DNA of 64,000 nt from Pedobacter jeongneungensis (GTDB lineage Bacteria > Bacteroidota > Bacteroidia > Sphingobacteriales > Sphingobacteriaceae), in contig NZ_AYMG01000006.1 in NCBI RefSeq assembly GCF_000633455.1, positions 1-64,000 on the forward strand. Direction: 5' to 3'. The notes beneath the pieces were generated by a model. That model saw only the letters and a list, made by a program, of their open reading frames with translations. It did no database searches and had not been told where the DNA came from. How positions within the stretch are numbered: position 1 is the first letter of the stretch; each line of letters starts with the position of its first letter. Below, one piece after another: positions 43,700-52,731 of the stretch. A program made the translations under genes and the position numbers.

Positions 43700-44700
43700 A
43701 TTTTAATATATTTAAGGCTTATCGCCGTGGTAATCAAGCTTAAATCATGTTCACGCTCAAAATAAAGTTCTTCTGCTTCATCGGCTGAAATTTCAGAAAA
43801 GCGGATCACATCGCCTGGTTTTAGCTGCGCACATGAAGGTAAATCTACTGCAGCTATATGTGCAATACGCGGATAACCTCCAGTTGTTTGGCAATCGGCC
43901 ATCAATACCACCAAATCGCCACTTCCCGTTACCTGGATCACTCCTGGCGTTACGGCCGTGCTGAGCAGCTCTTTTTTAACTTTCCTCACCAATGGTGTTC
44001 CTGATAAATGATAGCCCATGCGATTGCTTCTCCTATCAATGCTATAGTTTTTGGTTAAAAAGGAAATGATCGAGGTGGCGTCGAACCAATTGATTTCATT
44101 TCCCAGTACCACCCGAACCGTTTGCCTATCCTGAGGCAGTAAACTCTCGCGCGAAATGCGCCAGTTTGGGTAAATAATTCCTTTTTTAATCAGCTGATCA
44201 AATATCTGCTCAGAAACCTGGCTTACGGATTGATTATTCATTAAAACATCTCCTTTTCGGAGCGCTCTACCACTTAATCCACCAAAACCAGCCGTAAGGT
44301 AAGTGCTTTTGCTTTCCATCACATCGGGCACATTCCAGCCTCCTGCCACAGCCAGGTAGGTCCAAACTCCAACAGGATTGGCAATAAATTTTACAATGGA
44401 GCCTGCGCGAAAAAACAATGGCTTTTCTGCAGGCATTAATTCGTCGTTAAAAACCAGAAAAGCCCCGTCCCCCGAATAAGCCGCCAAAACATCTGTTTCG
44501 GCCTTAAACGATGCTTCTGCGTAGCTAAATTCGATGGTTGCCAGCCCGTCATCGTTCCCCACTGCTTTATTGGCCAGCCGGTGTGCCAACTGATCCATCG
44601 CACCAGAAACAGGCACGGCCTGCGAAAGATACCGGTACCTGCCCAGATCTTGTACAGTACTTAACATACCAGGTTTAATAATGCTGATTTTCATATTCAT
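43696..44700 (-). CDS. pxpC: 5-oxoprolinase subunit C (biotin-dependent-carboxyltransferase-like)
   Basis: A 334-residue KipA/AHS2-family subunit that works with PxpB in phosphorylating 5-oxoproline. Signatures include KPGMLSTVQDLGRYRYLSQ, VPVSGAMDQLAHRLAN and SNRMGYHLSG, then VMADCQTTGGYPRIAH. Its start overlaps the end of pxpB by 26 bases. A second in-frame ATG lies two codons downstream. Confidence 0.95.
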   Translation of the reverse strand: MNMKISIIKPGMLSTVQDLGRYRYLSQAVPVSGAMDQLAHRLANKAVGNDDGLATIEFSYAEASFKAETDVLAAYSGDGAFLVFNDELMPAEKPLFFRAGSIVKFIANPVGVWTYLAVAGGWNVPDVMESKSTYLTAGFGGLSGRALRKGDVLMNNQSVSQVSEQIFDQLIKKGIIYPNWRISRESLLPQDRQTVRVVLGNEINWFDATSIISFLTKNYSIDRRSNRMGYHLSGTPLVRKVKKELLSTAVTPGVIQVTGSGDLVVLMADCQTTGGYPRIAHIAAVDLPSCAQLKPGDVIRFSEISADEAEELYFEREHDLSLITTAISLKYIKI

Positions 44701-45454
44701 TTTGCAGCATCATATTAAATTCATCTTTAGCAATAGGCTTAAAGGTAACCTGATCTCCCCCTTTTAATAACGAAGGTTGTGGGCGGCCTACATCGAACAT
44801 TTTTAATGGGGTTCTTCCTATAATCTGCCATCCTCCGGGAGTTTCCATAGGATAGATACCGGTTTGCTTACCTGCTATCCCCACAGCACCAGCTGGTATT
44901 TTTGCATCAGGAACAGCCTTTCGTGGTGTAGTTAAATGGGTATCCATCCCGCCCATGTAGGCAAAACCCGGCACAAAACCGATCATAAATACGGTGTAAA
45001 GTCCTGAGGCATGTATTTCGATTACTTCATCTATAGTGAGCTTGTTAGTTTTTGCAACGGTTAAAATATCCGGACCAAAATCTCCTCCATAACAAACGGG
45101 GATTACTACTCTATCGGTTGCAAGGTGGGATTCTGCTCTTTTTGTTTGACCGATATTTTTAAGGTATTGTGCTACTTTATCGTAACAAAATTTGCCGGGA
45201 AGATCAGATGCAGCAACGATTAAGGGATCAAAAAAAATGGCTAAGCTGGCATAGGCCGGCACTGTTGTGATTAATCCGGGAAAGGGATTTTGTAACAAAA
45301 ACTGGTTAAAACCAGTAATTAAGCTCAATAATTCTTCACTTATTAATGTTCCAAACTCTACAGTAACCGACTGTTCGCTTAATGCATAAATATTTACCGG
45401 ATAATCTGTAGAAAAATACGCACGCTGTTCTGCCATATCAAGAAACCTGATCAT
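44675..45454 (-). CDS. pxpB: 5-oxoprolinase subunit B (KipI-like)
   Basis: A 259-residue AHS1/KipI-family subunit of PxpABC and the first gene of the operon. The cyclophilin-like domain carries GLYTVFMIGFVPGFAYMGG, TPRKAVPDAKIPAGAVGIAG and ETPGGWQIIGRTP. In Bacillus the homologue also inhibits a sporulation kinase, which is irrelevant here. The start is the first ATG; another ATG (MAEQRAYF) six codons later is possible. Confidence 0.95.
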   Translation of the reverse strand: MIRFLDMAEQRAYFSTDYPVNIYALSEQSVTVEFGTLISEELLSLITGFNQFLLQNPFPGLITTVPAYASLAIFFDPLIVAASDLPGKFCYDKVAQYLKNIGQTKRAESHLATDRVVIPVCYGGDFGPDILTVAKTNKLTIDEVIEIHASGLYTVFMIGFVPGFAYMGGMDTHLTTPRKAVPDAKIPAGAVGIAGKQTGIYPMETPGGWQIIGRTPLKMFDVGRPQPSLLKGGDQVTFKPIAKDEFNMMLQNEYENQHY

Positions 45455-45663
45455 ATTTAGCCTAAATCATCTTTATTAATGGCATAAAGACTAATGTTTA
45501 GCTATAAAAATGATTATATAATATTAAAATCGCAAAGGTTTGTGCAATTTATCTTTAAAATGCTGGTCAATCTATGCATTCATGCCGATACATGTAGTTA
45601 TAAAAAGATCAATTAGGAATACGTATAAGTACACGGACAGGACATTAAGATCATTTTAATTTA

Positions 45664-45671
45664 TACATTTG
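45664..45671 (+). promoter_or_regulatory. -7 promoter box of the GAF histidine kinase
   Basis: TACATTTG, a TAnnTTTG match 38 bases before the start at 45710. No -33 TTTG is visible. The rest of the 255-base gap to pxpB shows no other feature. Confidence 0.4.
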
Positions 45672-45709
45672 TCTGATTTCAAAAAAAAATAAATTTTCAA
45701 CACCTCTCC

Positions 45710-46921
45710 ATGAGCGTCTTTCCAGAACCTAAAAATGAGCATTTACGCTTAAAATCCTTACATTCTTACGGGGTTTTGGATACGCTTCCGGATATTGATC
45801 TCGATGAGCTTACGGTGTTGGCTTCCGAAATCTGTCAGTCGCCAATTGCCCTCATTAGTTTATTAGATGATAAAAGACAATGGTTTAAAAGTCATTTCGG
45901 TCTGGATACTACCGAAACACCTAAAGAACAAGCCTTTTGTTCGCACGCCATTATGCAGCCAACAGAGCTGATGATTATAAATGATGCCCGTTTCGATCAC
46001 CGTTTTGCCAACAATCCATTGGTAACCGGAAACCCGAATATTGTATTTTATGCTGGCGTACCCCTGGTGAACAGTGAGGGCTTCCCCTTAGGAACGCTTT
46101 GTGTAATAGACCGTAAACCACGCAAACTGAGTGAACAGCAGCAAAAGTCGCTCAGGATCCTGGCTAAACAGGTAATGACGCAATTAGAGCTTAAAAGAAA
46201 AGTTGTTGAACTGGAAAAGGCAAACCGTGTATTAGAAGAAACGAATGAATTTATCAGGCAGTTTGCACTTTCTGCAGCTCACGACATTAAAAACCCGCTG
46301 AGCTCGATAAAAATGACTTCGCAAATGCTGCAGAAACGCCTGCTCACAACGGGTGATACCGATAACCTGAAACTGGTAGACATGAGCCTTTCTTCTGCAC
46401 AGAAATTGCTGAACCTGGTAGACGACATGCTTAACTATTCTTTTAAACCGGAGTTACTCACCTCTGCACAGGCTGAAATAAACCTGAATGAACTGCTGGA
46501 AAGGATTTCGACAATGATTAAAGTTGATACCGGGGTAAATATTACCTTCCCTACTTTAACACAACCCATTTACTGCTCAATTATTGCTGTTGAACAGATT
46601 TTTTTAAACCTGTTAACCAACGCCATCAGGTATAACGATAAAGCAGCAGTTGAAATTAAAATCGTGTTTGAGGAAAGTGATCACCAATATCATTTTGAAG
46701 TACACGATAATGGCATTGGCATTGATAACCACCATTTAACAAAGATATTTGATAAACATGTTACCCTGAATAAAACAGACCGCTTTGACCAGAAAGGAAC
46801 CGGCATTGGGCTGGCCAGTGTTAAAAATCTGGTAGAAAAACTTAACGGACAAATTGCAGTAGAATCAGAACCCGGTTTAGGAAGCATCTTTAAATTTAGC
46901 CTGGGTAAAGTTAAACCGTAA
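45710..46921 (+). CDS. GAF-domain sensor histidine kinase
   Basis: A 403-residue cytoplasmic kinase with no membrane helices. A GAF domain spans about residues 25-160 (FCSHAIMQP and FYAGVPLVNSEGFPLGTLCVID), a short coiled coil follows, then the HisKA domain with SAAHDIKNPLSSIK (phosphorylated His) and the HATPase domain with FLNLLTNAIRYN, DNGIGID and GTGIGLASV. GAF kinases sense small molecules, light or redox state. No cognate regulator is adjacent; the lone receivers in this window are possible partners. Confidence 0.93.
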   Translation: MSVFPEPKNEHLRLKSLHSYGVLDTLPDIDLDELTVLASEICQSPIALISLLDDKRQWFKSHFGLDTTETPKEQAFCSHAIMQPTELMIINDARFDHRFANNPLVTGNPNIVFYAGVPLVNSEGFPLGTLCVIDRKPRKLSEQQQKSLRILAKQVMTQLELKRKVVELEKANRVLEETNEFIRQFALSAAHDIKNPLSSIKMTSQMLQKRLLTTGDTDNLKLVDMSLSSAQKLLNLVDDMLNYSFKPELLTSAQAEINLNELLERISTMIKVDTGVNITFPTLTQPIYCSIIAVEQIFLNLLTNAIRYNDKAAVEIKIVFEESDHQYHFEVHDNGIGIDNHHLTKIFDKHVTLNKTDRFDQKGTGIGLASVKNLVEKLNGQIAVESEPGLGSIFKFSLGKVKP

Positions 46922-46954
46922 TTATTTATTCTAATAGCAAAGAAAATATTTTTC

Positions 46955-47193
46955 GAACTATAAGTAAAACATACAAGCTTTTAATAGAATACCAGACAAG
47001 GATTTAGTCTTGGCCCTTTTGGCCCAGCATTTCTATCCGTACCGATATCAATTAGTTTTGGCATTTTCTTTTAACATCTTAGTCCATAAAGACCGAAAAT
47101 TTAAAAAGGCCACTATAAATAGCGGCCTTTTTTGGTGGATGGCTTTCACGTAAATAACTCGCTTAAACCGACTAAAGCATTTCTTAGCTTTTA
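46955..47193. repeat. Duplicated flank of the exoprotein array, copy 1
   Basis: From ACATACAAGCTTTTAATAG to the A1 stop codon, this stretch is nearly identical to 48973-49183 and 52066-52274. All three include a CCGTACCGATATCAATT-like segment and the terminator. The homology continues through the adjacent A-type gene. Confidence 0.85.
47103..47132. terminator. Bidirectional terminator, copy 1
   Basis: AAAAAGGCCACTAT (47103-47116) pairs with ATAGCGGCCTTTTT (47119-47132), with one A-C mismatch, around a two-base loop. Confidence 0.85.
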
Positions 47194-47640
47194 TTACCTA
47201 TTCTCTTTAACTGACACACTATCATAAGTCGGTGGAGAGTAAGGAACCTGACTTACTTTATTGGTTCTATATTTATTGCCGGGTAATACTTCGGTAATAT
47301 AAAGCTCGTAAATACCACTCAGGTAACCCCTGGTTTCTGCCAGGATATCCATAAACTCTTTAAAACTTAAATAATCATAATCAGGTTTTTTAGATACGGT
47401 TTCTGCAATTTTATCTCCTTTTTTGATGTAGTAATAAAAGGATGTAAAATCTTTATATGGGGGTGTACACCTGCAAAAAAAAGTAAAGTGATGTTCAAAA
47501 AAACTTGCTGTTTCAATTTTCAAAAACCGGTTCTGTTTAGCTATATTTATGGTATCAGCCAGAAAATATATTTTTCTGTTTTGCGAAGAAGCCTTGTAAA
47601 ATGAAATGATTAAAAGGCTAAATAAAAGTATTTTTTTCAT
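47194..47640 (-). CDS. Array protein A1: small exported protein, unknown function
   Basis: One of three paralogues (others at 49184-49627 and 52275-52721). The 148-residue protein has a signal peptide (MKKILLFSLLIISFYKASSQ) and a conserved core with FFCRCTPPYKDFTSF, KKPDYDYLSFKEFMDILAE and GYLSGIYELYITEVLPGNKY. The two cysteines in CRC could form or bind something in the periplasm. I recognise no family. I start at the signal-peptide ATG; an upstream frame of 12 residues is unlikely. It is downstream of the B gene, 77 bases away. Confidence 0.75.
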   Translation of the reverse strand: MKKILLFSLLIISFYKASSQNRKIYFLADTINIAKQNRFLKIETASFFEHHFTFFCRCTPPYKDFTSFYYYIKKGDKIAETVSKKPDYDYLSFKEFMDILAETRGYLSGIYELYITEVLPGNKYRTNKVSQVPYSPPTYDSVSVKENR

Positions 47641-47717
47641 GTTAAAAGATTTTATTTTGGGCAATTGGTACTTCATTCCCCTTACTAATTAAAAAAATAT
47701 ACTGCCAGCTAAACTAT

Positions 47718-48635
47718 TTAATTTGTTTTTATATCATCTAAAGATACCGGTATCATGACATCCTCCTGTACATAATTTTTAATGAGGCCTGCTGTGCCGG
47801 CCTGCTCGTACCATGCGTCATACGAGCCACCAATTATCCCAACCCCTTTTACGAATAGAAAACGGTCAATACCTCTTTTATGATTGTCCGAATCGATGGT
47901 CGGCCAATCAGAAAACTGCCAGAACCTATAAGCATCGTACCCAAGGATCTTTACCTTGCCGGAGTTGAAAAGCAAAGGCTTTTCCAATGGTCTTTTCAGG
48001 CTTGTTGTACCCGATGTTTTTTTTGATACTATACAGTTTGGCGAGAAGCCACCATAAACTGTCCGATACTTATCTTCAAAATCCTTTACCGATAATACAG
48101 GTGACAGGGTATTGATAAATATATTTCCCATTGAATTGGGGAATATAAGTGCCTGTTCATTAATCCTGAAATATTCCGCAAATGCGTCTGATGCTTCAAA
48201 AAATTTGTTGCCTTTCCTGATAATGATACCTATGTCACATCTCTTTAAATAGCTGTCATTATATCCCCCTGATTTTATATATTCTGAAAAGCCATTGGTG
48301 AATATATTTTTCAAGTCTTGCAGGCTTATTATTTTTCTACCTCCTGCTTTGATATCTATTTCCTTTAAACTGTTCCCTGGATTGAATACCGTGAACAATA
48401 TCAGGGAAAGCGAATCAAACCTTATATTGTATAACCTAATCTGATCTTTAGTTCTATAAAGTTTTTCCGCACTTAGATTCACCTCTGTAGTTTTATAACT
48501 CGGATCCTCGACATCGATCAAAAAATATTGATTAAAATGTTTTTTGCTGTCATTGGTTACCACTTTTTCTCCATTTGCTCCAAATGATATAAGTACCATA
48601 AGAAGCATAATTGTTCTGATCTTTTTCATGGGCAT
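47718..48635 (-). CDS. Array protein B: exported protein, unknown function
   Basis: A 305-residue protein with signal peptide (KKIRTIMLLMVLISFGANG), otherwise mixed alpha/beta, and no family I recognise. Its tail motif AYRFWQFSDWPTIDSDNHKRG and C-terminal VMIPVSLDDIKTN are unremarkable. It occupies the place in repeat unit 1 that the zincin-like lipoproteins occupy in units 2 and 3. It lacks their N-terminal domain and their HExxH motif, so it is not a paralogue by eye. A second ATG lies two codons inside. Confidence 0.65.
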   Translation of the reverse strand: MPMKKIRTIMLLMVLISFGANGEKVVTNDSKKHFNQYFLIDVEDPSYKTTEVNLSAEKLYRTKDQIRLYNIRFDSLSLILFTVFNPGNSLKEIDIKAGGRKIISLQDLKNIFTNGFSEYIKSGGYNDSYLKRCDIGIIIRKGNKFFEASDAFAEYFRINEQALIFPNSMGNIFINTLSPVLSVKDFEDKYRTVYGGFSPNCIVSKKTSGTTSLKRPLEKPLLFNSGKVKILGYDAYRFWQFSDWPTIDSDNHKRGIDRFLFVKGVGIIGGSYDAWYEQAGTAGLIKNYVQEDVMIPVSLDDIKTN

Positions 48636-48659
48636 CTTTTAATTGTTGATAAATGATAT

Positions 48660-48885
48660 TTCTGAATTGATTAAACACAGATCTAATTAATTACACAACT
48701 TATAGGATCGACCTTTTTCCAATAGCATACCATTCATTTACAATTATGCATCCAATTTCATAATAGCACATCCACCATTACAATAATATACCGTCTATTC
48801 AACCTAAAAGCCTATTATTTACAATTACACAAAAGCATTCATAACAATACAGAATACTTTATACATCCACACATAACTAACATAA
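48660..48885. other. AT-rich spacer, no gene
   Basis: This gap upstream of gene B holds only AT-rich sequence with repeated ATTTACAATTATGCATCC and CATAATAGCACATCC wording. The same wording recurs in 51790-51975. I see no frame, promoter box or stable hairpin in it. Confidence 0.5.
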
Positions 48886-49183
48886 ACTGTAGAAGTGGGA
48901 AAAAATTTCTACATTTTATATTTGATAGCTTCTATGATTTCGATAGTTTTTTTCGAATTGCGAGTAAAACTTACAAGCTTTTAAGAGAATACCAGACAAG
49001 GATTTAGTTTTGGCCCAGCATTTCTATCCGTACCAATATTAATTGGTACTGGCATTTTCCATTAACATCTTGGTCCATAAAGACTAAAAATTTAAAAAGC
49101 CACTATAAATAGTGGCTTTTTTGGTGGGTAACTTTCACTTTAATAAGTCGCTTTAAACCGACTAAAGCATTTCTTAGGTTTTA
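48886..49183. repeat. Duplicated flank of the exoprotein array, copy 2
   Basis: Starts at ACTGTAGAAGTGGGAAAAA and matches 51979-52274 closely (including TTTATATTTGATAGCTTC and TTTCGATAGTTTTTTTCGAA), and copy 1 from 48973 on. Confidence 0.85.
49094..49121. terminator. Bidirectional terminator, copy 2
   Basis: AAAAAGCCACTAT pairs perfectly with ATAGTGGCTTTTT. Compared with copies 1 and 3 it has lost a G-C pair and restored full pairing (C to T on the right arm). Confidence 0.85.
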
Positions 49184-49627
49184 TTACCTATTCTCTTTAA
49201 CTGACACACTATCATTAGTTGGTGGCGAGTAAGAAACCTGACTTACTTTATTGGTTCTATATTTATTGCCGGGCAATACTTCGGTAATATAAAGCTCGTA
49301 AATACCACTCAGGTAACCCCTGGTTTCTGCCAGGATATCCATAAACTCTTTAAAACTTAAATAAGCATAATCAGGTTTTTTAGATACGATTTCTGCCATT
49401 TTATCTCCTTTTTTTATGATATAAGAAAAGGACGTAAAATCTTTGTATGGGGGTGTGCACCTGCAAAAAAATGTAAATTCATGCTCAAAAGCATTTGCGT
49501 CAATTTTTAAAAACCGGTTCTGTTTAGCTGTATTTATAGTATCAGCCAGAAAATATATTTTTCTGTTTTGCGCAGAAGCCTTATAAAATGAAATGATTAA
49601 AAGGCTAAATAAAAGTATTTTTTTCAT
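49184..49627 (-). CDS. Array protein A2: small exported protein, unknown function
   Basis: A 147-residue paralogue of A1 and A3. Differences cluster just after the signal peptide and before FFCRCTPPY (KIDANAFEHEFTFFC here, KIETASFFEHHFTFFC in A1) and at the tail (VSYSPPTNDSVSVKENR). One residue is deleted relative to the others. The signal peptide ends KASAQ. It lies downstream of the small lipoprotein and the frameshifted zincin-like gene, in the same direction. Confidence 0.75.
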   Translation of the reverse strand: MKKILLFSLLIISFYKASAQNRKIYFLADTINTAKQNRFLKIDANAFEHEFTFFCRCTPPYKDFTSFSYIIKKGDKMAEIVSKKPDYAYLSFKEFMDILAETRGYLSGIYELYITEVLPGNKYRTNKVSQVSYSPPTNDSVSVKENR

Positions 49628-49715
49628 GTTAAAAGATTTTATTTTGGACAATCGGCAGGTATTTTTTTATTTGTAGAAACAATTTAAAGTTACAATTAAA
49701 ATATCTTATAAGGAT

Positions 49716-50102
49716 CTAATCGACAAATACGCTGGGTACTTCTTTTAAAATAAAATCCACCACGATGGAGTCACCATTCACCAGTTTAAATGGTTTAGTA
49801 GATGTTGATTCGAAGCCTACAGCTGTAGCATGAATTCGATACTCCCCCTCCTGCAGTTCAATCCGGTATTTTCCGTCGCGATCAGATAGGATGAGTTGCC
49901 CTGTATCAGCAGATTTTATTCCAGCACCAGGCAATATTTCTTTGCTTTTATTTCTTCTATAAATCGTGCCGATAACAATAACCTTGTCATTTTTAGTCTT
50001 AAATTTTTTTTTTGTATATCTGCCATAACGGTTTAAAGTGCAACCAAACAAAATTATTAAAACCATTGATAAACTAAATATTTGCTTTTTCATAATAATC
50101 AT
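49716..50102 (-). CDS. Small lipoprotein with carboxypeptidase-regulatory-like fold
   Basis: A 128-residue lipoprotein, lipobox ILFGC, followed by a Lys-rich linker and a beta-sandwich of the CarboxypepD_reg type (TIYRRNKSKEILPGAGI, SDRDGKYRIELQEGEYRIHA, VVDFILKEVP). Such domains mediate protein contacts at the outer membrane. It starts two bases after the frameshifted zincin-like gene and is unique to unit 2 of the array, so it may be the specific partner of that unit's C-terminal domain; this is inference. Confidence 0.75.
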   Translation of the reverse strand: MIIMKKQIFSLSMVLIILFGCTLNRYGRYTKKKFKTKNDKVIVIGTIYRRNKSKEILPGAGIKSADTGQLILSDRDGKYRIELQEGEYRIHATAVGFESTSTKPFKLVNGDSIVVDFILKEVPSVFVD

Positions 50103-50104
50103 GT

Positions 50105-51678
50105 TTAACAGCCTGAAGGTTTTCCTTTTCCGGCTTTAGGGTCGCCATTTCTATCTTTACCATATTGTTCTGCTTGTATAGTATCTTGTATACGGTTCTT
50201 TTCAGTATTAGAAAGCGCTTTGTAAGCAGGAGTAGCTTCTAAACCACCCCAGGCCATATCGCTATAAAACTGGTTTTTTTCTACTGTACTCGAAAAAGTA
50301 TAGTTATGTAAATCTCCATATTCCATTAATCCTTTCGCAATATCACTTTTAAACTCAGTGGTAATTTCAATATGATGCAGCACATTCATATCCTTTTTTT
50401 CAAGTTTAATCCATTCCACTAGCATTTCCGGATAAGAAAGGTTAGCTAATGTATTATTTTTAGTAAAATAAGATACAAGATAAGCATGCACTGCTTCGTG
50501 TAATAAAGTTCTTGCCAGTGCCATATCTGTGCCATTGGTATATTTGCTCACATCTATTGTTGTAGTTGCCCCACCATTCGATTTTTTAGTTTCCCCATTT
50601 GTATCTACAGCAAGGTTGCCAGCCTTCAATGTCCAGCTGTAGCCTGGCACTTCACCAGAAATTTTTTGAATCATGGCAACTACTGAACCTTCAGTCTGGT
50701 ACATTAGTGAATGCATTACTGAAGATGCACAGGGGCTCAGTTCATCTAGGTTAATATGTTGATTAAATTCTTCGGGAGTAGTTGTAGTTGTGCCATCACC
50801 ACTACCACCGCTTCCCCCACCAGTATCAATTGGTTCAGGCGGATCTGGAAACCACCTATCTTCGCACACTACCCCTTCATCAGAATCAACTAATGAATAA
50901 GTATCTCCGCAAGTTGACTGGGGCCAACTGCAGGTGGCACTGAATACGATATTCACTATTCCGCCGCACCAGCTGGGTGCCAATGAAGAATATGTACAAT
51001 TCCGAACTACCTGATTACATTCTTGCTGCCAATATGAAGTAGTACCTTTAACCGACTGCATTTTTTTTACTGCAAGCACTCCTTTTTTCTGATAGGAATC
51101 GCTGAGGTGTCCGTTCGAATAATCTAATATGTAGTTTTGTCCGTTCTGCAGGCTGGATAGCATGAGATTTCCAGTAAACAATTTCAAATCAAATTCCTTT
51201 GTATCCTTACCTATCTTTTCATTTGGATTGGCTTTTGGATCATAGTAAAAGCTTTGTAAAATTCCGATTCATTTTTAACCATCAGGTATAATTTTCCGTT
51301 AACCTGCTTTGCAAGTTCAGCTTTCCCGTTAACCACCACCTGGCCCAGCAACTGGTAAAAAACATAAGAAACACTATCATTTACCACCTGTATATGGGGA
51401 TGTTCCCAATCTGGACTCCATGATAGCTTATCGCTCTGATCAGGTTGAAGCTTTTGCTGAAGTTTTTGCTTTTCATAGGAATCCTTAATGGCATTCAAAT
51501 GTGTTTTCAAATCCGGTGAATTTACAGAGAGGGTCTTAATTCCACCAGAATCGCTGACTAACCTGTCTTTGGCACAACGAGCGACGATTATTCCGATAAA
51601 TAAGAGCAGGCAGAAGCTTGCGATTTTAGTAATAGAGTCTTTTTTTGGGTAATGACTCATCCATTTTTTTGACTTCAT
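50105..51678 (-). pseudogene. Array protein C1: zincin-like lipoprotein with a one-base frameshift
   Basis: Two overlapping frames (51678 to 51211, and 50105 up to about 51247) together match the intact gene at 52732-54426. At 51241-51252 the sequence reads CATAGTAAAAGC where the intact copy has CATAGTAGAAAGC, so one base is missing and the frame shifts after YKAF. Everything after it is intact: the Cys-rich middle domain, the GGGSGGSGDG linker and a C-terminal domain with HEAVHAYLVSYF (HExxH) and HHIEITTEFKSDIAKGLMEYG. This C-terminal domain differs from that of the intact copy. A sequencing error is possible. The internal ATG at 51187 cannot restore export. Confidence 0.8.
50814..51678 (-). 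repeat. Duplicated 5' part of the C genes, copy 1
   Basis: Nearly identical at DNA level to 53571-54426, covering the lipoprotein signal and about 285 codons. Identity stops sharply in the Gly-rich linker codons, after which the two genes differ. Confidence 0.85.
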
Positions 51679-51789
51679 AATAATTTGATGTGGTTAATTG
51701 TTGATAAATGATATTTCTCAACTGGACACAGATTTAACCAATGACACAGTAATTGAACAGATTTTTCTTTAAATAACATTCCTCCTTTC

Positions 51790-52274
51790 TTTATTGATAT
51801 ACCAGTTTTTTCATAACAACATATCATCTATTTACAATTCTGCATCCACTTTTATAATGATATATCGCTTTTCAAATTGATATGTACTCTATTTACATTA
51901 CAGGCCCATTATTCGCAATTACGAATCAGCATTTATAATAATAAATATCCATTATACAACTACATACAATTCCCATATACTGTAGAAGTGAGGAAAAATT
52001 TCTACATTTTATATTTGATAGCTTCTATGATTTCGATAGTTTTTTTCGAATTGCTAGTGAACATACAAGCTTTTAAGAGAATACCAGACTAGGATTTAGT
52101 TTTGGCCCAGCATTTCTATCCGTACCGATATCAATTGGTTTTGGCATTTTCTTTTAACAGCTTAGTCCATAAAGACCGAAAATTTAAAAAGGCCACTATA
52201 AATAGCGGCCTTTTTTGGTGAATGGCTTTCACGTAAATAACTCGCTTAAACCGACTAAAGCATTCTTAAGTTTA
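51790..52274. repeat. AT-rich spacer and duplicated flank, copy 3
   Basis: 51790-51975 repeats the CATTTACAATTCTGCATCC wording of 48700-48850. 51979-52274 is the third copy of the flank seen at 48886-49183. There is no gene here; a 71-codon frame at 51877 falls in the repeat. Confidence 0.7.
52186..52215. terminator. Bidirectional terminator, copy 3
   Basis: AAAAAGGCCACTAT (52186-52199) with ATAGCGGCCTTTTT (52202-52215), the same as copy 1. Confidence 0.85.
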
Positions 52275-52721
52275 CTACCTGTTTTCTTTAACTGACGCTT
52301 TATCCTCAGTTGGTACCCGATAAGGAACCTGACTTACTATATTGGTTCTATATTTATTGCCGGGTAATACTTCGGTAATATAAAGCTCGTAAATACCACT
52401 CAGGTAACCCCTGGTTTCTGCCAGGATATCCATAAACTCTTTAAAACTTAAATAATCATAATCAGGTTTTTTAGATACGGTTTCTGCCATTTTATCTCCT
52501 TTTTTGATGTAGTAATAAAAGGATGTAAAATCTTTATATGGGGGTGTACACCTGCAAAAAAAAGTAAAGTGATGTTCAAAAAAACTCTGTGTTTCAATTT
52601 TCAGGAACCGGTTCTGTTTAGCTATATTTATGGTATCAGCCAGAAAATATATTTTTCTATTTTGCGAAGAAGCCTTATAAAATGAAATGATTAAAAGGCT
52701 AAATAAAAGTATTTTTTTCAT
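52275..52721 (-). CDS. Array protein A3: small exported protein, unknown function
   Basis: A 148-residue paralogue of A1 and A2, closest to A1 (KIETQSFFEHHFTFFC). Its tail differs (VPYRVPTEDKASVKENR). I use the signal-peptide ATG, ten bases after the stop of the intact zincin-like gene; a longer frame overlapping that gene is rejected. Close spacing implies co-transcription with C2. Confidence 0.75.
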   Translation of the reverse strand: MKKILLFSLLIISFYKASSQNRKIYFLADTINIAKQNRFLKIETQSFFEHHFTFFCRCTPPYKDFTSFYYYIKKGDKMAETVSKKPDYDYLSFKEFMDILAETRGYLSGIYELYITEVLPGNKYRTNIVSQVPYRVPTEDKASVKENR

Positions 52722-52731
52722 GCTAAAAGAT

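Noticed and set aside
47194..52721. A proteins as immunity proteins of a toxin system
   Set aside because: All three are nearly identical although the neighbouring C-terminal domains differ, which is the opposite of cognate immunity; kept only as array members.
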